Shown one piece after another: positions 1 to 8,951 of a stretch of 64,000 nucleotides of DNA. The DNA is from Bacillota bacterium (GTDB lineage: Bacteria; Bacillota; Clostridia; Christensenellales; UMGS416). The DNA lies in contig JAEWRW010000059.1 in the NCBI GenBank assembly GCA_023398815.1, positions 1-64,000 on the forward strand. Direction: 5' to 3'. The notes under the pieces were generated by a model, which saw nothing but the letters and a program-made list of their open reading frames with translations, was not told the origin of the DNA and made no database searches. The position numbers and the translations under genes were made by a program. The first letter of the stretch is position 1; each line of letters opens with the position of its first letter.

Positions 1-2
1 GC

Positions 3-80
3 TCCCGCTGGGGCACCGTTCCCTACATGAGCATGAAGCATCTGGAAACCTATGAGGTTGACGCCCTGCAGACCAGCTGA
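3..80 (+). CDS. C-terminal end of an unidentified protein (partial)
   Basis: An open frame enters from the left edge and stops at TGA 78-80, giving 25 residues that end in DALQTS. It is the only frame of the three forward frames that stays open to a point just before an intergenic hairpin. Too little is present to recognise a family, and I assign no function. The gene converges on the minus-strand transporter operon, and both share the hairpin at 206-238. Confidence 0.5.
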   Translation, partial: SRWGTVPYMSMKHLETYEVDALQTS

Positions 81-205
81 CCGTCAAACCAAGCGAGACA
101 ATTGTGCGAAAAACTATTGACGGTACCCAATCGCAGTGGGAACACCAAGCGCCCGCTCTCCCCTCTTCGACCCCGCGCCGGTCGTTGGCGACGGCAAGTC
201 AACAA

Positions 206-238
206 AAAACCGCGTCGGCACTTGTCCGACGCGGTTTT
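206..238 (-). terminator. Rho-independent terminator of the oligopeptide transporter operon
   Basis: A perfect 13-bp stem (206-218 with 226-238) encloses a 7-nt loop. Read on the minus strand it ends in six T residues, so it is a strong terminator for the operon to its right. On the plus strand there is a shorter T run, so it may also stop the partial gene ending at 80. Confidence 0.9.
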
Positions 239-240
239 GA

Positions 241-462
241 CTATCTGAGGAAGAAGCGGGTGACCAAGAAGAGAATCAGCGCCAGCGCCGCCATGATGGC
301 CAACACCCACGGTACCACGATGCTCAGCACCGCCAGCACGATCGCCAGGATGTCATGGGCGGTGAACTTCTGATCGTCGGCACGCCCGTCTGGCAGCACC
401 TTCTCCCGCCGGCGGAAGAGATCCCCCCAGCGGAAGAGCAAGAAGCCCCGTCCGTTTTTCAT
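241..462 (-). CDS. Small single- or double-pass membrane protein, unknown function
   Basis: This is a 73-residue protein with a basic, aromatic N-terminus (residues 1-30) and a hydrophobic second half. Residues 37-72 form one long or two short membrane segments broken by a Pro-Trp pair near residue 51, and the C-terminus is RFFLR. It starts 3 nt after the stop of the upstream ATPase gene and ends just before the operon terminator, so it is probably the last gene of the transporter transcript. I do not recognise a family. A role beside the importer is only suggested by position. Confidence 0.6.
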   Translation of the reverse strand: MKNGRGFLLFRWGDLFRRREKVLPDGRADDQKFTAHDILAIVLAVLSIVVPWVLAIMAALALILFLVTRFFLR

Positions 463-465
463 GCC

Positions 466-1449
466 TTAAATCTCACCAATGCGGTGGCAGGCAGCCATGT
501 GCCCATCGCCGTAGTCCTTGAACTCCGGCTCCTCCTGCGCGCACAGCTCGGTGGCGTAGGGGCAGCGGGTGTGGAAGCGGCAGCCCGACGGCGGCTTGGA
601 CGCCGAGGGAATGTCGCCCTCCAGAATGATGCGCTCCCGCCGGGCGTCGGGGTCAGTGGTGGGGATGGCCGACAGCAACGCCTTGGTGTAGGGGTGCATC
701 GGGTTATCGAAGAGCGGGTTTTTATCCGCCATCTCCACAATCTTGCCCAGATACATGACGGCCACGCGGTCGGTGATGTATTTGACGACGCCCAGATCGT
801 GGGAGATGAACAGGTACGTCAGGCCCATCTCCTGCTGCAGATCCTTCAAAAGGTTGATGATCTGGGACTGAATGGACACGTCCAGTGCCGAGACCGCCTC
901 GTCACACACCACAAAGTTGGGGTTCAGGATGAGCGCGCGGGCGATGCAGATGCGCTGTCGCTGCCCGCCGGAGAACTCGTGGGGGTAGCGGGTGATGTGG
1001 TAATCAGACAGGCCGCACTTGTTGAGGATGGCCTTGACCTTCTCGTTCATCTCGGCATGGTTCTTGGCCAGGCCGTGCTCCATCAGAGCCTCGCCCACGA
1101 TCTCACCCACGCTCAGGCGCGGGTTCAGGGAGCTGTACGGGTCCTGGAAGACAATCTGCATGTTCTGGCGCAGGGCGCGCATGTCCTTCTTCTTTTGCTT
1201 GAAGATGTCATGGCCGTCGATGACGACACTGCCCTCGGTGGCCTCCGACAGGCGCAGCAGGGTCCGACCGATGGTCGTCTTGCCGCAGCCCGACTCGCCC
1301 ACCAGGCCCAGCACTTCGCCCTCCTTGATGGAGAAACTGACATCGTCCACAGCCTTGACGTGGCCCACGGTGCGGCGCACCACACCCGCGCTGATGGGGA
1401 AGTATTTCTTGAGGTTCTTCACCTCAACCAGCGTTCTTGCCTCGCTCAT
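466..1449 (-). CDS. oppF: Oligopeptide/dipeptide ABC transporter ATP-binding protein (OppF/DppF family)
   Basis: The 327-residue protein is a cytoplasmic ATPase subunit of a peptide-type importer. Visible motifs are Walker A GESGCGKT at 51-58, Q-loop in [11 protein letters not shown] near 100-110, signature FSGGQRQR at 159-166, and Walker B with D-loop CDEAVSALD at 182-190. The C-terminus carries the oligopeptide/dipeptide extension with paired cysteines ([11 protein letters not shown]), which is typical of OppD/OppF-type subunits. Its start overlaps the stop of the oppD-like gene by 4 nt, implying translational coupling. The family name is secure, but whether the substrate is oligopeptides, dipeptides or nickel-type ligands cannot be told from sequence alone. 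Confidence 0.93.
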   Translation of the reverse strand: MSEARTLVEVKNLKKYFPISAGVVRRTVGHVKAVDDVSFSIKEGEVLGLVGESGCGKTTIGRTLLRLSEATEGSVVIDGHDIFKQKKKDMRALRQNMQIVFQDPYSSLNPRLSVGEIVGEALMEHGLAKNHAEMNEKVKAILNKCGLSDYHITRYPHEFSGGQRQRICIARALILNPNFVVCDEAVSALDVSIQSQIINLLKDLQQEMGLTYLFISHDLGVVKYITDRVAVMYLGKIVEMADKNPLFDNPMHPYTKALLSAIPTTDPDARRERIILEGDIPSASKPPSGCRFHTRCPYATELCAQEEPEFKDYGDGHMAACHRIGEI

Positions 1450-2438
1450 TGGGCGACCTCCTTGCCTTCATCGGTGTGCAACCAGCAACGCACCATGCGC
1501 CCGTCATCCAGCTCGGTGATGGGCGGCATCTGCTTGCGGCAGATGTCCATGCACTGCTCGCAGCGCGGGTGGAACTGGCAGCCCGAGGGGCGCTTGATGA
1601 GGTTCGGCACATTGCCGGGGATGACGTGCAGCCGCTCATCGGAGGTATGCAGGTCAGGCTTGGAGTTGAGCAACCCGATGGTGTAGGGGTGCAGCGGCTG
1701 GCGGAAGAGACTCCGCACGTCCGCCTGCTCCACAATGTGACCGGCGTACATGACGATGACCCGGTCACTGACCTCGGCAATGACGCCCAGGTCGTGGGTG
1801 ATGAACATGATGGACATGCCCGTATCGCGCTGCAGGTCCTGCATGAGTTTCAGGATCTGCGCTTGGATCGTGACGTCGAGCGCCGTCGTCGGCTCGTCGG
1901 CGATGAGCAGCTTGGGCTCGCAGGCCAGAGCCATGGCGATCATGGCGCGCTGCTTCATGCCGCCGGAGAGGGCAAAGGGATAGTCGTTCATCACCGACTC
2001 CGCCCGCGGGATGCCCACGCGGTTGAGAGCCTTGATGATCTCGTCCTTGCTCTGCTTGTGAGGGATGCCACGGTGCAGCTCCAGCACCTCACCAATCTGA
2101 TACCCGATGGTGAACACCGGGTTCAGGCTGGTCATGGGCTCCTGGAAGATCATGGAGATCTTGTTGCCGCGAATCTGGCGCATCTGCTCGTCGTTAATCT
2201 TCGTCAGGTCCTGCCCGCCAAAGAGGATTTCGCCCGCCTCAATCTTGCCCGGGGGCTGGGGGATGAGCCGCAGCACCGACATGGATGTGACCGACTTGCC
2301 GCAGCCCGACTCGCCCACGATGCCCAGCGTTTCGCCTTTGAACACATCGAAGCTGACGCCGTCGATGGCGCGCACCACACCGCTTTCGGTATAGAAGGAG
2401 GTCTTGAGTCCCTTGACCTCCAGTATCTTCTCCTTCAT
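1446..2438 (-). CDS. oppD: Oligopeptide/dipeptide ABC transporter ATP-binding protein (OppD/DppD family)
   Basis: This 330-residue ATPase is the partner of the OppF-like subunit in an asymmetric nucleotide-binding dimer. Walker A GESGCGKS lies at 42-49, Q-loop [12 protein letters not shown] around 97-108, signature LSGGMKQR at 157-164 and Walker B/D-loop DEPTTALD at 181-188. A C-terminal cysteine-containing extension ([12 protein letters not shown]) matches the oligo_HPY region. The start codon lies 7 nt downstream of the permease gene stop, and the stop overlaps the next start by 4 nt. Motifs and length are normal for the family, and nothing looks damaged. Confidence 0.94.
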   Translation of the reverse strand: MKEKILEVKGLKTSFYTESGVVRAIDGVSFDVFKGETLGIVGESGCGKSVTSMSVLRLIPQPPGKIEAGEILFGGQDLTKINDEQMRQIRGNKISMIFQEPMTSLNPVFTIGYQIGEVLELHRGIPHKQSKDEIIKALNRVGIPRAESVMNDYPFALSGGMKQRAMIAMALACEPKLLIADEPTTALDVTIQAQILKLMQDLQRDTGMSIMFITHDLGVIAEVSDRVIVMYAGHIVEQADVRSLFRQPLHPYTIGLLNSKPDLHTSDERLHVIPGNVPNLIKRPSGCQFHPRCEQCMDICRKQMPPITELDDGRMVRCWLHTDEGKEVAQ

Positions 2439-2445
2439 GTTGTCA

Positions 2446-3405
2446 CTACTCCTTCATCTTCGGGTCCAAGGCGTCCCGCAGGCCGTCGCCCAGAATGTTG
2501 AAGCACATGACGGTGATGAAGATGAGCAAGCCCGCCGGCACCCACAGCCACGGCCGTTTCTGGATGTTCACAAGGTTCTGCGCCTCCTGGATCATGTTGC
2601 CCCAGGTCGGCGTGATCGGGTTGACGCCCATGCCCAGGAAGGACATGGCCGTCTCCGTCAGGATGACGCTGGCGATGCCCAGCGTCGCATAGACGATGAC
2701 CGAAGACATGCAGTTGGGCAGCAGATGGCGGAAGATGCGGCTGCGGTCGCGGATGCCCAGGGCCTCACAGGCCTCCATGAACTCCTGTTCGCGCAGCGAC
2801 AGCACCTGTCCGCGGATGATGCGCGCAAGACTGGGCCAGCTCAGCACCGACAGCACCAACACCAGCAGCAGAACGCTCCAGTTCTCCTCGCCAAAGGCAA
2901 TGACGAAGGACGACAGGCCGGGGAACTGCTCCGCACTGGGCGAACCAAACACAGCGATGATAGTGATGGAGATGATGAGGAATGGCAAACTCAACAGAAC
3001 ATCAGAGATGCGCATGATGAGGTTGTCAATGCGGCCACCGTAGTAGCCGGCCACCATACCCAGCACCAGGCCCAGGAACACCTCAATGGCGGTAACCAGG
3101 ATGGAGATGAGCAGGGAGATGCGCCCGCCGTAAAAGAGACGCGTCAGCACGTCGCGACCATTAAGGTCGGTACCCAGCAGGTGGGTGCCGGACGGCGCTT
3201 CCTTGGAGTGCAGCATGTCATTTTGGTTGATACCAAAACCCGTGATGAGCGGCACAACGATGCACGACACCACCAGCAGTACAATAATGACGAGGCTGAC
3301 CGTGGCCATCTTGTTCTTCGCGAGGCGCCGGAGCACCGTGCGGAATTGAGTCTCAATCTGGTAACTCTCGTTATTGGTCGTTTCAAGCTCCTGCAATGTG
3401 CTCAC
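2446..3405 (-). CDS. oppC: ABC transporter permease, OppC/DppC family
   Basis: A 319-residue inner-membrane permease. A cytoplasmic N-terminus of about 35 residues precedes a first membrane helix (VSLVIIVLLVVSCIVV, about 36-55), then the periplasmic segment with HLLGTDLNGRDVLTRL that is characteristic of OppC/DppC proteins. A cluster of helices follows, with the EAA-type cytoplasmic loop MEACEALGIRDRSRIFRHLLPN near 225-250. It lies 4 nt downstream of the oppB-like gene and 7 nt upstream of oppD, in the usual order. Together with OppB it should form the translocation channel. Identification rests on these motifs plus context. Confidence 0.93.
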   Translation of the reverse strand: MSTLQELETTNNESYQIETQFRTVLRRLAKNKMATVSLVIIVLLVVSCIVVPLITGFGINQNDMLHSKEAPSGTHLLGTDLNGRDVLTRLFYGGRISLLISILVTAIEVFLGLVLGMVAGYYGGRIDNLIMRISDVLLSLPFLIISITIIAVFGSPSAEQFPGLSSFVIAFGEENWSVLLLVLVLSVLSWPSLARIIRGQVLSLREQEFMEACEALGIRDRSRIFRHLLPNCMSSVIVYATLGIASVILTETAMSFLGMGVNPITPTWGNMIQEAQNLVNIQKRPWLWVPAGLLIFITVMCFNILGDGLRDALDPKMKE

Positions 3406-3409
3406 CTCC

Positions 3410-4372
3410 TCAGTCGTATTTGATGCGGGGATCGGCTACGCCGTAGAAGATATCCGACAGCAGCATACCCACCAGTTGCAGGAAAGCACCCATCATGTTG
3501 ATGCCCATCAGCAACGCATAGTCGCGGCTCATGATGGCATCCACACCGATCTTGCCGATGCCCGGCCAACCAAAGATCGACTCGGTGACGACCGCGCCGG
3601 AGAAGAGGCCGGGGATCCAGAAGCCCAGAAGGGTGATGATCGGGATCATGGCGTTGCGCAGCGCGTGGCGGTAGATGACAATCTTTTCTTTCAGGCCCTT
3701 GCTGCGCGCCGTACGGATGTAATCCTGACGGATGACCTCCAGCATGGCGGAGCGGGTGTAGCGCATGAAGCTGGAGATGGAACCCATGCCCAGCACCGTG
3801 CCCGGCAGTATCATGTGCCACATCACGTCAAAGAACCGCTTGACCGGCGTCAACGTCACACCCTGCGTCGTCATGCCGAAGAGCGGGAAGAGCTTGATGT
3901 CAATGGAGAAGTACTTCAACAGCAGCAAGCCGAAGAAGAACGACGGCATGGAAATGCCGATCAGGGAGAAGAACGTCAGGGAGTTGTCGGCCAGCGAGTA
4001 TTGCTTGGTGGCCGAGATGATCCCCGCCGGGATGCCGATAAGCAAGCTGACAACCAGCGAATAGAGCGCCAGTATGAAGGAATTCCAAACGAACTCCCCA
4101 ATGACTTCGCTCACTGGCTGGCCATACTTGAGGGAATACCCCAGGTTGCCGTGCAGCAGCTCGGTAAACCAACCCCAGAACTGCTTGTAAATAGGCTGAT
4201 CCAACCCCAGGGTTGCTTCCAACCGGGCTTTGATCTCCGGCGTCATCTTGGGGCTCAGCAAACTGGCCACCGGGCCGCCTGGCGCGCTGGCGTTCAAGAA
4301 GAAGACGATGACCAAGATGAACAGAAAGATCGGTATCATCTGCAGCAATCGCCTTGTTACATAGGTTCTCAT
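3410..4372 (-). CDS. oppB: ABC transporter permease, OppB/DppB family
   Basis: The 320-residue protein starts MRTYVTRRLLQMIPIF, which is the classic OppB/DppB opening, with a first membrane helix at about 9-30. The soluble segment contains LGLDQPIYKQFWGWF and LGYSLKYGQPVSEVI, also typical of the family, and the EAA-like loop DYIRTARSKGLKEKIVIYRHALRNA is present near 212-236 across two lines of code. It forms the channel with the OppC-like partner. The gene begins after a 175-nt gap that holds an intergenic terminator, an isolated TATAAT and a leader hairpin, so its expression may be set separately from that of the binding protein. Confidence 0.93.
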   Translation of the reverse strand: MRTYVTRRLLQMIPIFLFILVIVFFLNASAPGGPVASLLSPKMTPEIKARLEATLGLDQPIYKQFWGWFTELLHGNLGYSLKYGQPVSEVIGEFVWNSFILALYSLVVSLLIGIPAGIISATKQYSLADNSLTFFSLIGISMPSFFFGLLLLKYFSIDIKLFPLFGMTTQGVTLTPVKRFFDVMWHMILPGTVLGMGSISSFMRYTRSAMLEVIRQDYIRTARSKGLKEKIVIYRHALRNAMIPIITLLGFWIPGLFSGAVVTESIFGWPGIGKIGVDAIMSRDYALLMGINMMGAFLQLVGMLLSDIFYGVADPRIKYD

Positions 4373-4394
4373 GCAATCTCCCCCGCTCCATATT

Positions 4395-4417
4395 AAAAGC
4401 GGCGCACCACGCGCCGC
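4395..4417 (-). terminator. Terminator-like hairpin in the leader of oppB
   Basis: A 7-bp all-GC stem (4399-4405 with 4411-4417) with a 5-nt loop is followed on the minus strand by TTTTAATA. It sits only about 25 nt before the oppB start. A TATAAT hexamer on the minus strand (4450-4455) lies just upstream, although I see no good -35. The arrangement suggests an attenuator that limits permease expression. Confidence 0.5.
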
Positions 4418-4506
4418 GCAGTATCCAACCTCAAATGCAGCGTATACAGATTATACAATATAATGCCCCGGTGGGGAATTGGAAATTCCAAACAAACAAG
4501 GATACC

Positions 4507-4532
4507 GGCTCCGCGCCACCGGGCGCGGAGCC
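4507..4532 (-). terminator. Intergenic hairpin after the binding-protein gene
   Basis: An 11-bp GC-rich perfect stem (4507-4517 with 4522-4532) and 4-nt loop follow the stop of the binding-protein gene by 15 nt. The following minus-strand sequence is only moderately T-rich. Such hairpins commonly stabilise the binding-protein mRNA or partly terminate transcription, giving more binding protein than permease. That role is inferred. Confidence 0.6.
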
Positions 4533-4547
4533 AGCATCAATCGGGTG

Positions 4548-6257
4548 TTATTTCGCCTGAACGTCGCCCAGGCAATTGATCCAGGTGTAGAAGGAACCCA
4601 AGTTGTCAAAGCCGGTGAACTTCTCGGAGATGCCCCAGATTTCATCGCGGCTGGCAACGGGGATGTAAGCGAGGTCGTCCATGACGATCTTGCCCCACTG
4701 CTTGTAGATCTCAGCGCGCTTCGCCTGGTCGAATTCCTTGCGGCCTTCGGCCATCAGCTTGTTCGCCTCTTCGTTGCTGTAATGCACGGGGTTGTTGCCA
4801 CCTTCGGTGGACTGAGCCGGGTCATAGGTGCCGCCGGTCGGATCGGGATCGACGGACATGCTCCAGCCAACGTTGAAGGCCTGGAACTTCTGCTGGGTGA
4901 AGACCTTGTCGATCATGGTGTTGAAGTCGACGAGCTCGCTCTTCAGCTCCACGCCGATGGCCTTCCACTGCTCGGTAGCCAGGGCGACCAGGTGCTGGGG
5001 CCACGCGGTGTCGTTGTAGGCAATCCAGGTGAAGGAGAGCTTGGTGCCGTCCTTCTCACGGATGCCGTCGCCGTCGGTGTCCTTCCAGCCAGCCTCGTCC
5101 AGGAGGGCCTTGGCCTTCTCGGGGTCAAAGTCATAGGGGTTGATGTCGGCCACGTCCGGGTAAGCCCAGGACACGGTGGCGATCGGAACGAGGCACTTGG
5201 AGGCAAAGCCTTCCCACTCGGTCTGCACGAAGGTCTTGATATCCAGACCATAGGCCAGAGCCTGACGAACCTTGACGTCCGAGAGAACCGGATCCTGAAT
5301 GTTGAGACCGATCATGTTGTAACCGTTGCTGGCGAACTGCTTGACATAGGAGGTTCCAGCGTTGTTCATGCCTTCGTAGTTGTCCTTGCCGGCAGCAGGG
5401 TTGACAAGGTCAACCTGACCACTCTGCAGGGCGGAGACCTGAGTCTCGTCCGGAATGATGAGAACCGTGACGCCGGCGATCTGGGCCTTCTTACCGTAGT
5501 AATCAGGATTGGTAACCAGTTCGCAGGATTGACCAGCGGTGTAAGCCTTGAACATGAAACGACCGCAACCCATAGGAGCAGCGTTCTTGGCCTTGAACTC
5601 ATCGAAGGTAGCGCTGGTGTAATACTTCTTGGAGAGGATGCCAATGGTGAAGTCATAGAGCTGGGTGGCCAGGGGCTCGATGGTGGTGATGGCCACGGTG
5701 CTGGCGTCCACAACCTTAATGCCCGAGATCTCGGTGGCGGTGCCCTCCTGCATCTCCTTGGCACCCACGATGTTGGCCAGCACACCGGCACGGGTGCCGT
5801 CGTAGTCCTTGCTGGCGATCATCTCATAGGTGTACTTCACGTCGTCCGCGGTCACCGCGTCACCATTGGTGAACTTGGCGGTGGGGCGGAGCTTGAAGGT
5901 GTAAGTCAGCTTGTCATCCGAGACGGTGTAGCTTTCGGCGATACCGTCGGTGTTCAGGCTGCCGTCGGGGTTGCCCAGCAGCAGGCCGTCGAACATCATG
6001 TCGGCCACATAGCCGTCATAGACGTCCTTGTAGAGGATGGGGTTGAACAGCCCGTTCAGCGAGCTCGTGCCAAAGCGCAGGATGGCATCGCTGGTGGCGG
6101 CGGTGGGCTCGGCCGAAGCCGTCTCGGCGGCGGCGCTGGTCTCAGCGGCGGCCGACTCGGCGGGCGCGGTCGACGCGGCCGGATTGCTGGCGCAACCGAC
6201 AAGCAACACGCCAACAAGCATCATGACCGCGAACAACAGTGCAAGTCTCTTCTTCAT
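4548..6257 (-). CDS. oppA: Peptide ABC transporter substrate-binding lipoprotein (SBP_bac_5 family)
   Basis: This 569-residue extracytoplasmic lipoprotein captures the substrate for the downstream permeases. The start at 6257 is chosen over an upstream in-frame ATG (6377) because AGGAGG lies 8 nt before it and because it begins directly with a lipoprotein signal: KKR, a hydrophobic core, and lipobox LVGC with Cys near residue 22. An Ala/Thr/Ser/Glu-rich linker of about 35 residues follows. The body has family-5 features such as FKLRPTAKFTNGDAVTADDV and VRQALAYGLD, and ends with a normal C-terminus (LGSFYTWINCLGDVQAK). Length is typical. It is the promoter-proximal gene of the operon. Substrate specificity is not readable. 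Confidence 0.93.
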   Translation of the reverse strand: MKKRLALLFAVMMLVGVLLVGCASNPAASTAPAESAAAETSAAAETASAEPTAATSDAILRFGTSSLNGLFNPILYKDVYDGYVADMMFDGLLLGNPDGSLNTDGIAESYTVSDDKLTYTFKLRPTAKFTNGDAVTADDVKYTYEMIASKDYDGTRAGVLANIVGAKEMQEGTATEISGIKVVDASTVAITTIEPLATQLYDFTIGILSKKYYTSATFDEFKAKNAAPMGCGRFMFKAYTAGQSCELVTNPDYYGKKAQIAGVTVLIIPDETQVSALQSGQVDLVNPAAGKDNYEGMNNAGTSYVKQFASNGYNMIGLNIQDPVLSDVKVRQALAYGLDIKTFVQTEWEGFASKCLVPIATVSWAYPDVADINPYDFDPEKAKALLDEAGWKDTDGDGIREKDGTKLSFTWIAYNDTAWPQHLVALATEQWKAIGVELKSELVDFNTMIDKVFTQQKFQAFNVGWSMSVDPDPTGGTYDPAQSTEGGNNPVHYSNEEANKLMAEGRKEFDQAKRAEIYKQWGKIVMDDLAYIPVASRDEIWGISEKFTGFDNLGSFYTWINCLGDVQAK

Positions 6258-6357
6258 CTTGTTCTCTCCTCCTGGTATTTGTAATAAAGTATGAAAACCA
6301 TGATCCACCGACCTCCTCGCCAGCAGACAACAGCATTCATACTCATACATCGCATCT

Positions 6358-6386
6358 ATATTAAAACGTTTCTGCATAAATTACAA
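6358..6386 (-). promoter_or_regulatory. Candidate sigma-A promoter of the peptide transporter operon
   Basis: On the minus strand TTGTAA (6381-6386) and TAATAT (6358-6363) are separated by 17 nt, about 100 nt upstream of the binding-protein start. The surrounding 6380-6480 region repeats GCAAATGCG and its complement several times, giving short hairpins that could be regulatory. Confidence 0.5.
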
Positions 6387-6511
6387 GCGCATTTTGCAAA
6401 TGCGGACGTGCAGACGGACACGCGACCGACCCAGACAAACAACGCAAATGCGTGGTTGCAACCCGCATTTTGTGCGGCGTCATTTAATTCAACGTCATGA
6501 TAGTATACAAA

Positions 6512-6525
6512 TTTAACACGTTAAA
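6512..6525. promoter_or_regulatory. Palindrome TTTAAC-AC-GTTAAA, possible operator
   Basis: A perfect 6-2-6 inverted repeat lies between the proA stop and the transporter promoter region. It has the size of a site for a dimeric repressor, but no regulator gene is nearby. Its function is unknown. Confidence 0.3.
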
Positions 6526-6552
6526 GCGTTGCATGGGTGCAGGCGTAAAGCG

Positions 6553-7833
6553 CTACAGCGGTCGGTGGGTAAACCGTCGGCCCGCGGCGTAGTCGGCCAT
6601 GCGCTGGCCCTGGCCATAGAGTTTGTACTTATAGCTAAGCAGACCCTCCAGCCCCACCGGGCCACGGGCATGGAGCTTGCTGGTGCTGATGCCCACCTCC
6701 GCGCCCAGGCCATAGTTGTACCCATCGGCAAAGCGGGTGGAGCAGTTGTGGTAGACGCCGGCCGAGTCCACCATCGTCAGGAACCGCTCGGCAGCCTCCC
6801 CGACTCCCGTCACGATGGCGTCGGTGTGGTGGGAGCCATACCGGTTGATGTGGGCGATGGCCTCGTCCAGGCTGTCCACCACCTTGACCGAGAGGATGTA
6901 ATCGAGGTATTCGGTGCTCCAGTCCTCCTCGGTGGCCGGCTCCACGGCGATGAGAGCCGCCGTGCGGGCACACCCTCGCAGCGCCACGCCCGCTCCCCGG
7001 CAGGCCTCGGCCATCGCCGGCAGGAAGGCCGGGGCAATGGCGGCGTGCACCAGCAGCGTCTCGGCGGCGTTGCAGGTGGCCACGCTCTGAATCTTGCTGT
7101 CCAGCGCCACCGCCACGGCCATGTCCACATCGGCCGCCGCGTCCACATAGACGTGGCAGATGCCGTCGGCGTGGCCCATCACCGGGATGTGGGTGTGATC
7201 CATAATATAGCGCACGAAGGCGTTGGAGCCCCGGGGAATGATGAGGTCGATGAACCCATCCTGCCCCAGCATCTCGTCCACGTCCTGGCGGGTCTCCAGC
7301 AAGCCGGCCCAACCAGCGGGGATGCCCACCCCCTGGGCGGCGGCGTCCAGCGCCGCGAAGAGCGCCCGGTTGGTGCCTACGGCCTCCCGCCCGCCCTTTA
7401 GCAGCACGGCGTTACCGCTCTTCAGGCAGAGCCCTGAGATCTGCACCAGCGCGTCGGGCCGCGACTCAAAGATGACACCAATGACGCCGATGCTGGACGT
7501 CTGCCGGTAGAGCCGCAGGCCGTCGTCCAGCTCGCAGGCATAGAGCGTACGTCCCAGTGGGTCGGGCATGGCCGCCAGTTGGCGCAGGCCCTCGCACACC
7601 TGGGCCAGCTTCCCCTCATCAAAGCGCAGGCGCTTCAAGAGCGGCGCGGCCAGTCCCTCGGCCTCGCTGCGGGCAATGTCCTCGGCATTGGCCGCAAAGA
7701 TGGTCTCCCGCTCCCCTTCCAGCCGGTCAGCAGCCGCGCGCAGCGCAGCGCCCCGGCGGTCGTTGTCCGTCAGGGACAGCTCGATCGCCGCATTTCTGGC
7801 CCGTTGGGCCAACGTCCGCACATCCTGCGCCAT
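6553..7833 (-). CDS. proA: Gamma-glutamyl phosphate reductase
   Basis: The 426-residue cytoplasmic enzyme reduces gamma-glutamyl phosphate to glutamate semialdehyde with NADPH, the second step of proline synthesis. The aldehyde-dehydrogenase-fold catalytic cysteine is visible as SVATCNAAETLL (Cys254), and the family motifs GVIGVIFESRPDA (116-128) and LIIPRGSNAFVRYI (197-210) are intact. AGGAGG lies upstream of the start. The usual partner proB is not adjacent and is not in the window. The gene appears to be transcribed alone, with a TATAAT hexamer about 30 nt upstream of its start. Confidence 0.96.
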   Translation of the reverse strand: MAQDVRTLAQRARNAAIELSLTDNDRRGAALRAAADRLEGERETIFAANAEDIARSEAEGLAAPLLKRLRFDEGKLAQVCEGLRQLAAMPDPLGRTLYACELDDGLRLYRQTSSIGVIGVIFESRPDALVQISGLCLKSGNAVLLKGGREAVGTNRALFAALDAAAQGVGIPAGWAGLLETRQDVDEMLGQDGFIDLIIPRGSNAFVRYIMDHTHIPVMGHADGICHVYVDAAADVDMAVAVALDSKIQSVATCNAAETLLVHAAIAPAFLPAMAEACRGAGVALRGCARTAALIAVEPATEEDWSTEYLDYILSVKVVDSLDEAIAHINRYGSHHTDAIVTGVGEAAERFLTMVDSAGVYHNCSTRFADGYNYGLGAEVGISTSKLHARGPVGLEGLLSYKYKLYGQGQRMADYAAGRRFTHRPL

Positions 7834-7863
7834 GGGGGAGCCCTCCTAATTGCTATTCTTATT

Positions 7864-7869
7864 ATTATA
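7864..7869 (-). promoter_or_regulatory. Candidate -10 element for proA
   Basis: A perfect TATAAT on the minus strand 30 nt upstream of the proA start. No convincing -35 hexamer is found at 16-18 nt. Just upstream, a GC-rich stem formed by CGGCGCTCC and GGGGCGCCG probably ends the preceding CPBP gene. Confidence 0.35.
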
Positions 7870-7929
7870 CAGCGCGGCGCCCCAAACCACCAGTCGGGAG
7901 CGCCGTAGTTTTGCTCGTTTTTATGCGGC

Positions 7930-8922
7930 TCAGCCGCCCAAGCCACCGGACATCTTCTCCAGCCAGGGCAGCGCCCACTGGGAGACGGTCGTCAATGCCG
8001 TCATGGAGAACACAACCAGCCCCAGAAGCCACCACGGCAGGCTGGCGTAGGCCTCGGTCGCGTGGGGCGCAGGCTCAGCCCGCCAGCCCTGGCCACGGCA
8101 GGCGCGGCGGAACATCTCCCACAGCGGGTAGAGCAGCACGGCGAAGGGCAGGCTGAGCACCAGCCAGGTCACGATGGCACCGAGATCCTCCGACATCGCC
8201 GTGAGACCCGGTAGCACGTTGAAATCGGGGAAGTACCGGGCAGACAGGAACGCCAACAGCAAGGCCGCACCGTTGTAGCCGGCGTGGGCGAACACGCCCG
8301 GCAGGATGGAACCGCTGCGCCAGGCCAACATGGCCAGCAGTACCCCCACCACGAACCGCGACGGCGCACCCACCAGATCCATGTGGATGAGCGAGAACGC
8401 CAACGCCGTCAGGCAGATGGCCTTCCGCCGGCCCCACACCGAACCCATGCCCCGTAGCACCACCCCGCGGAAGATCGGTTCCTCCACCACCCCGGCGGTG
8501 ATGCCCACGGCGACCAGCCCCGCCAGCGTCAGCCCCCAGCTTTGCGGCACCAAGAAGGATTGATCCACCGGCGGCATGCCCCACCAGGTGAAAAGTGTAC
8601 CCATGAGCTGGTTGAGGCCCATGACGGCCCCTGCCATCGCCACGCCCAGCACCGCGCCCAGTACGTTTTGCACAGCAGTGACCCGGTTGCCCAGCAGCGC
8701 CAGCAGCGGCAGGCTCCGCATCTTCATGTAAACAATCAGAGGCACGATGAGCAGCAACTCACTCACACCGATGGCCAGATACATCACATAGGGATTGATC
8801 TGCCAGTCAAGCAGGGTGGGCAACACCAGCACAACACCCAGCGGCGTGCTGGCCGTCAGCGTCCACAGCACGAAGCACAGCGCCAGCCAGCCGCTGTCCC
8901 GGATGGTAAACCACTTCTTCAT
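7930..8922 (-). CDS. CPBP family intramembrane glutamic endopeptidase (ABI/Rce1-like)
   Basis: A polytopic membrane protein of 330 residues. The three CPBP motifs are present: EEPIFR (Glu147, Glu148, Arg152), FSLIH (Phe176 to His180) and HAGYN (His213, Asn217), in that order within membrane helices. The N-terminal half adds about four helices, and one or two more follow the catalytic region before a cytoplasmic-looking tail. Family members act as intramembrane proteases or membrane-associated self-immunity proteins. The gene follows the acyltransferase-like gene by 29 nt and is probably co-transcribed with it. The substrate is unknown. Confidence 0.88.
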   Translation of the reverse strand: MKKWFTIRDSGWLALCFVLWTLTASTPLGVVLVLPTLLDWQINPYVMYLAIGVSELLLIVPLIVYMKMRSLPLLALLGNRVTAVQNVLGAVLGVAMAGAVMGLNQLMGTLFTWWGMPPVDQSFLVPQSWGLTLAGLVAVGITAGVVEEPIFRGVVLRGMGSVWGRRKAICLTALAFSLIHMDLVGAPSRFVVGVLLAMLAWRSGSILPGVFAHAGYNGAALLLAFLSARYFPDFNVLPGLTAMSEDLGAIVTWLVLSLPFAVLLYPLWEMFRRACRGQGWRAEPAPHATEAYASLPWWLLGLVVFSMTALTTVSQWALPWLEKMSGGLGG

Positions 8923-8951
8923 CGAACCCTCCCCAATTACTTCGCGCCGCG

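Noticed and set aside
6258..6377. N-terminal extension of the peptide-binding protein
   Set aside because: The extension lies between the promoter and the lipoprotein signal. AGGAGG precedes the internal ATG at 6257, and the lipobox would be misplaced in the longer form.
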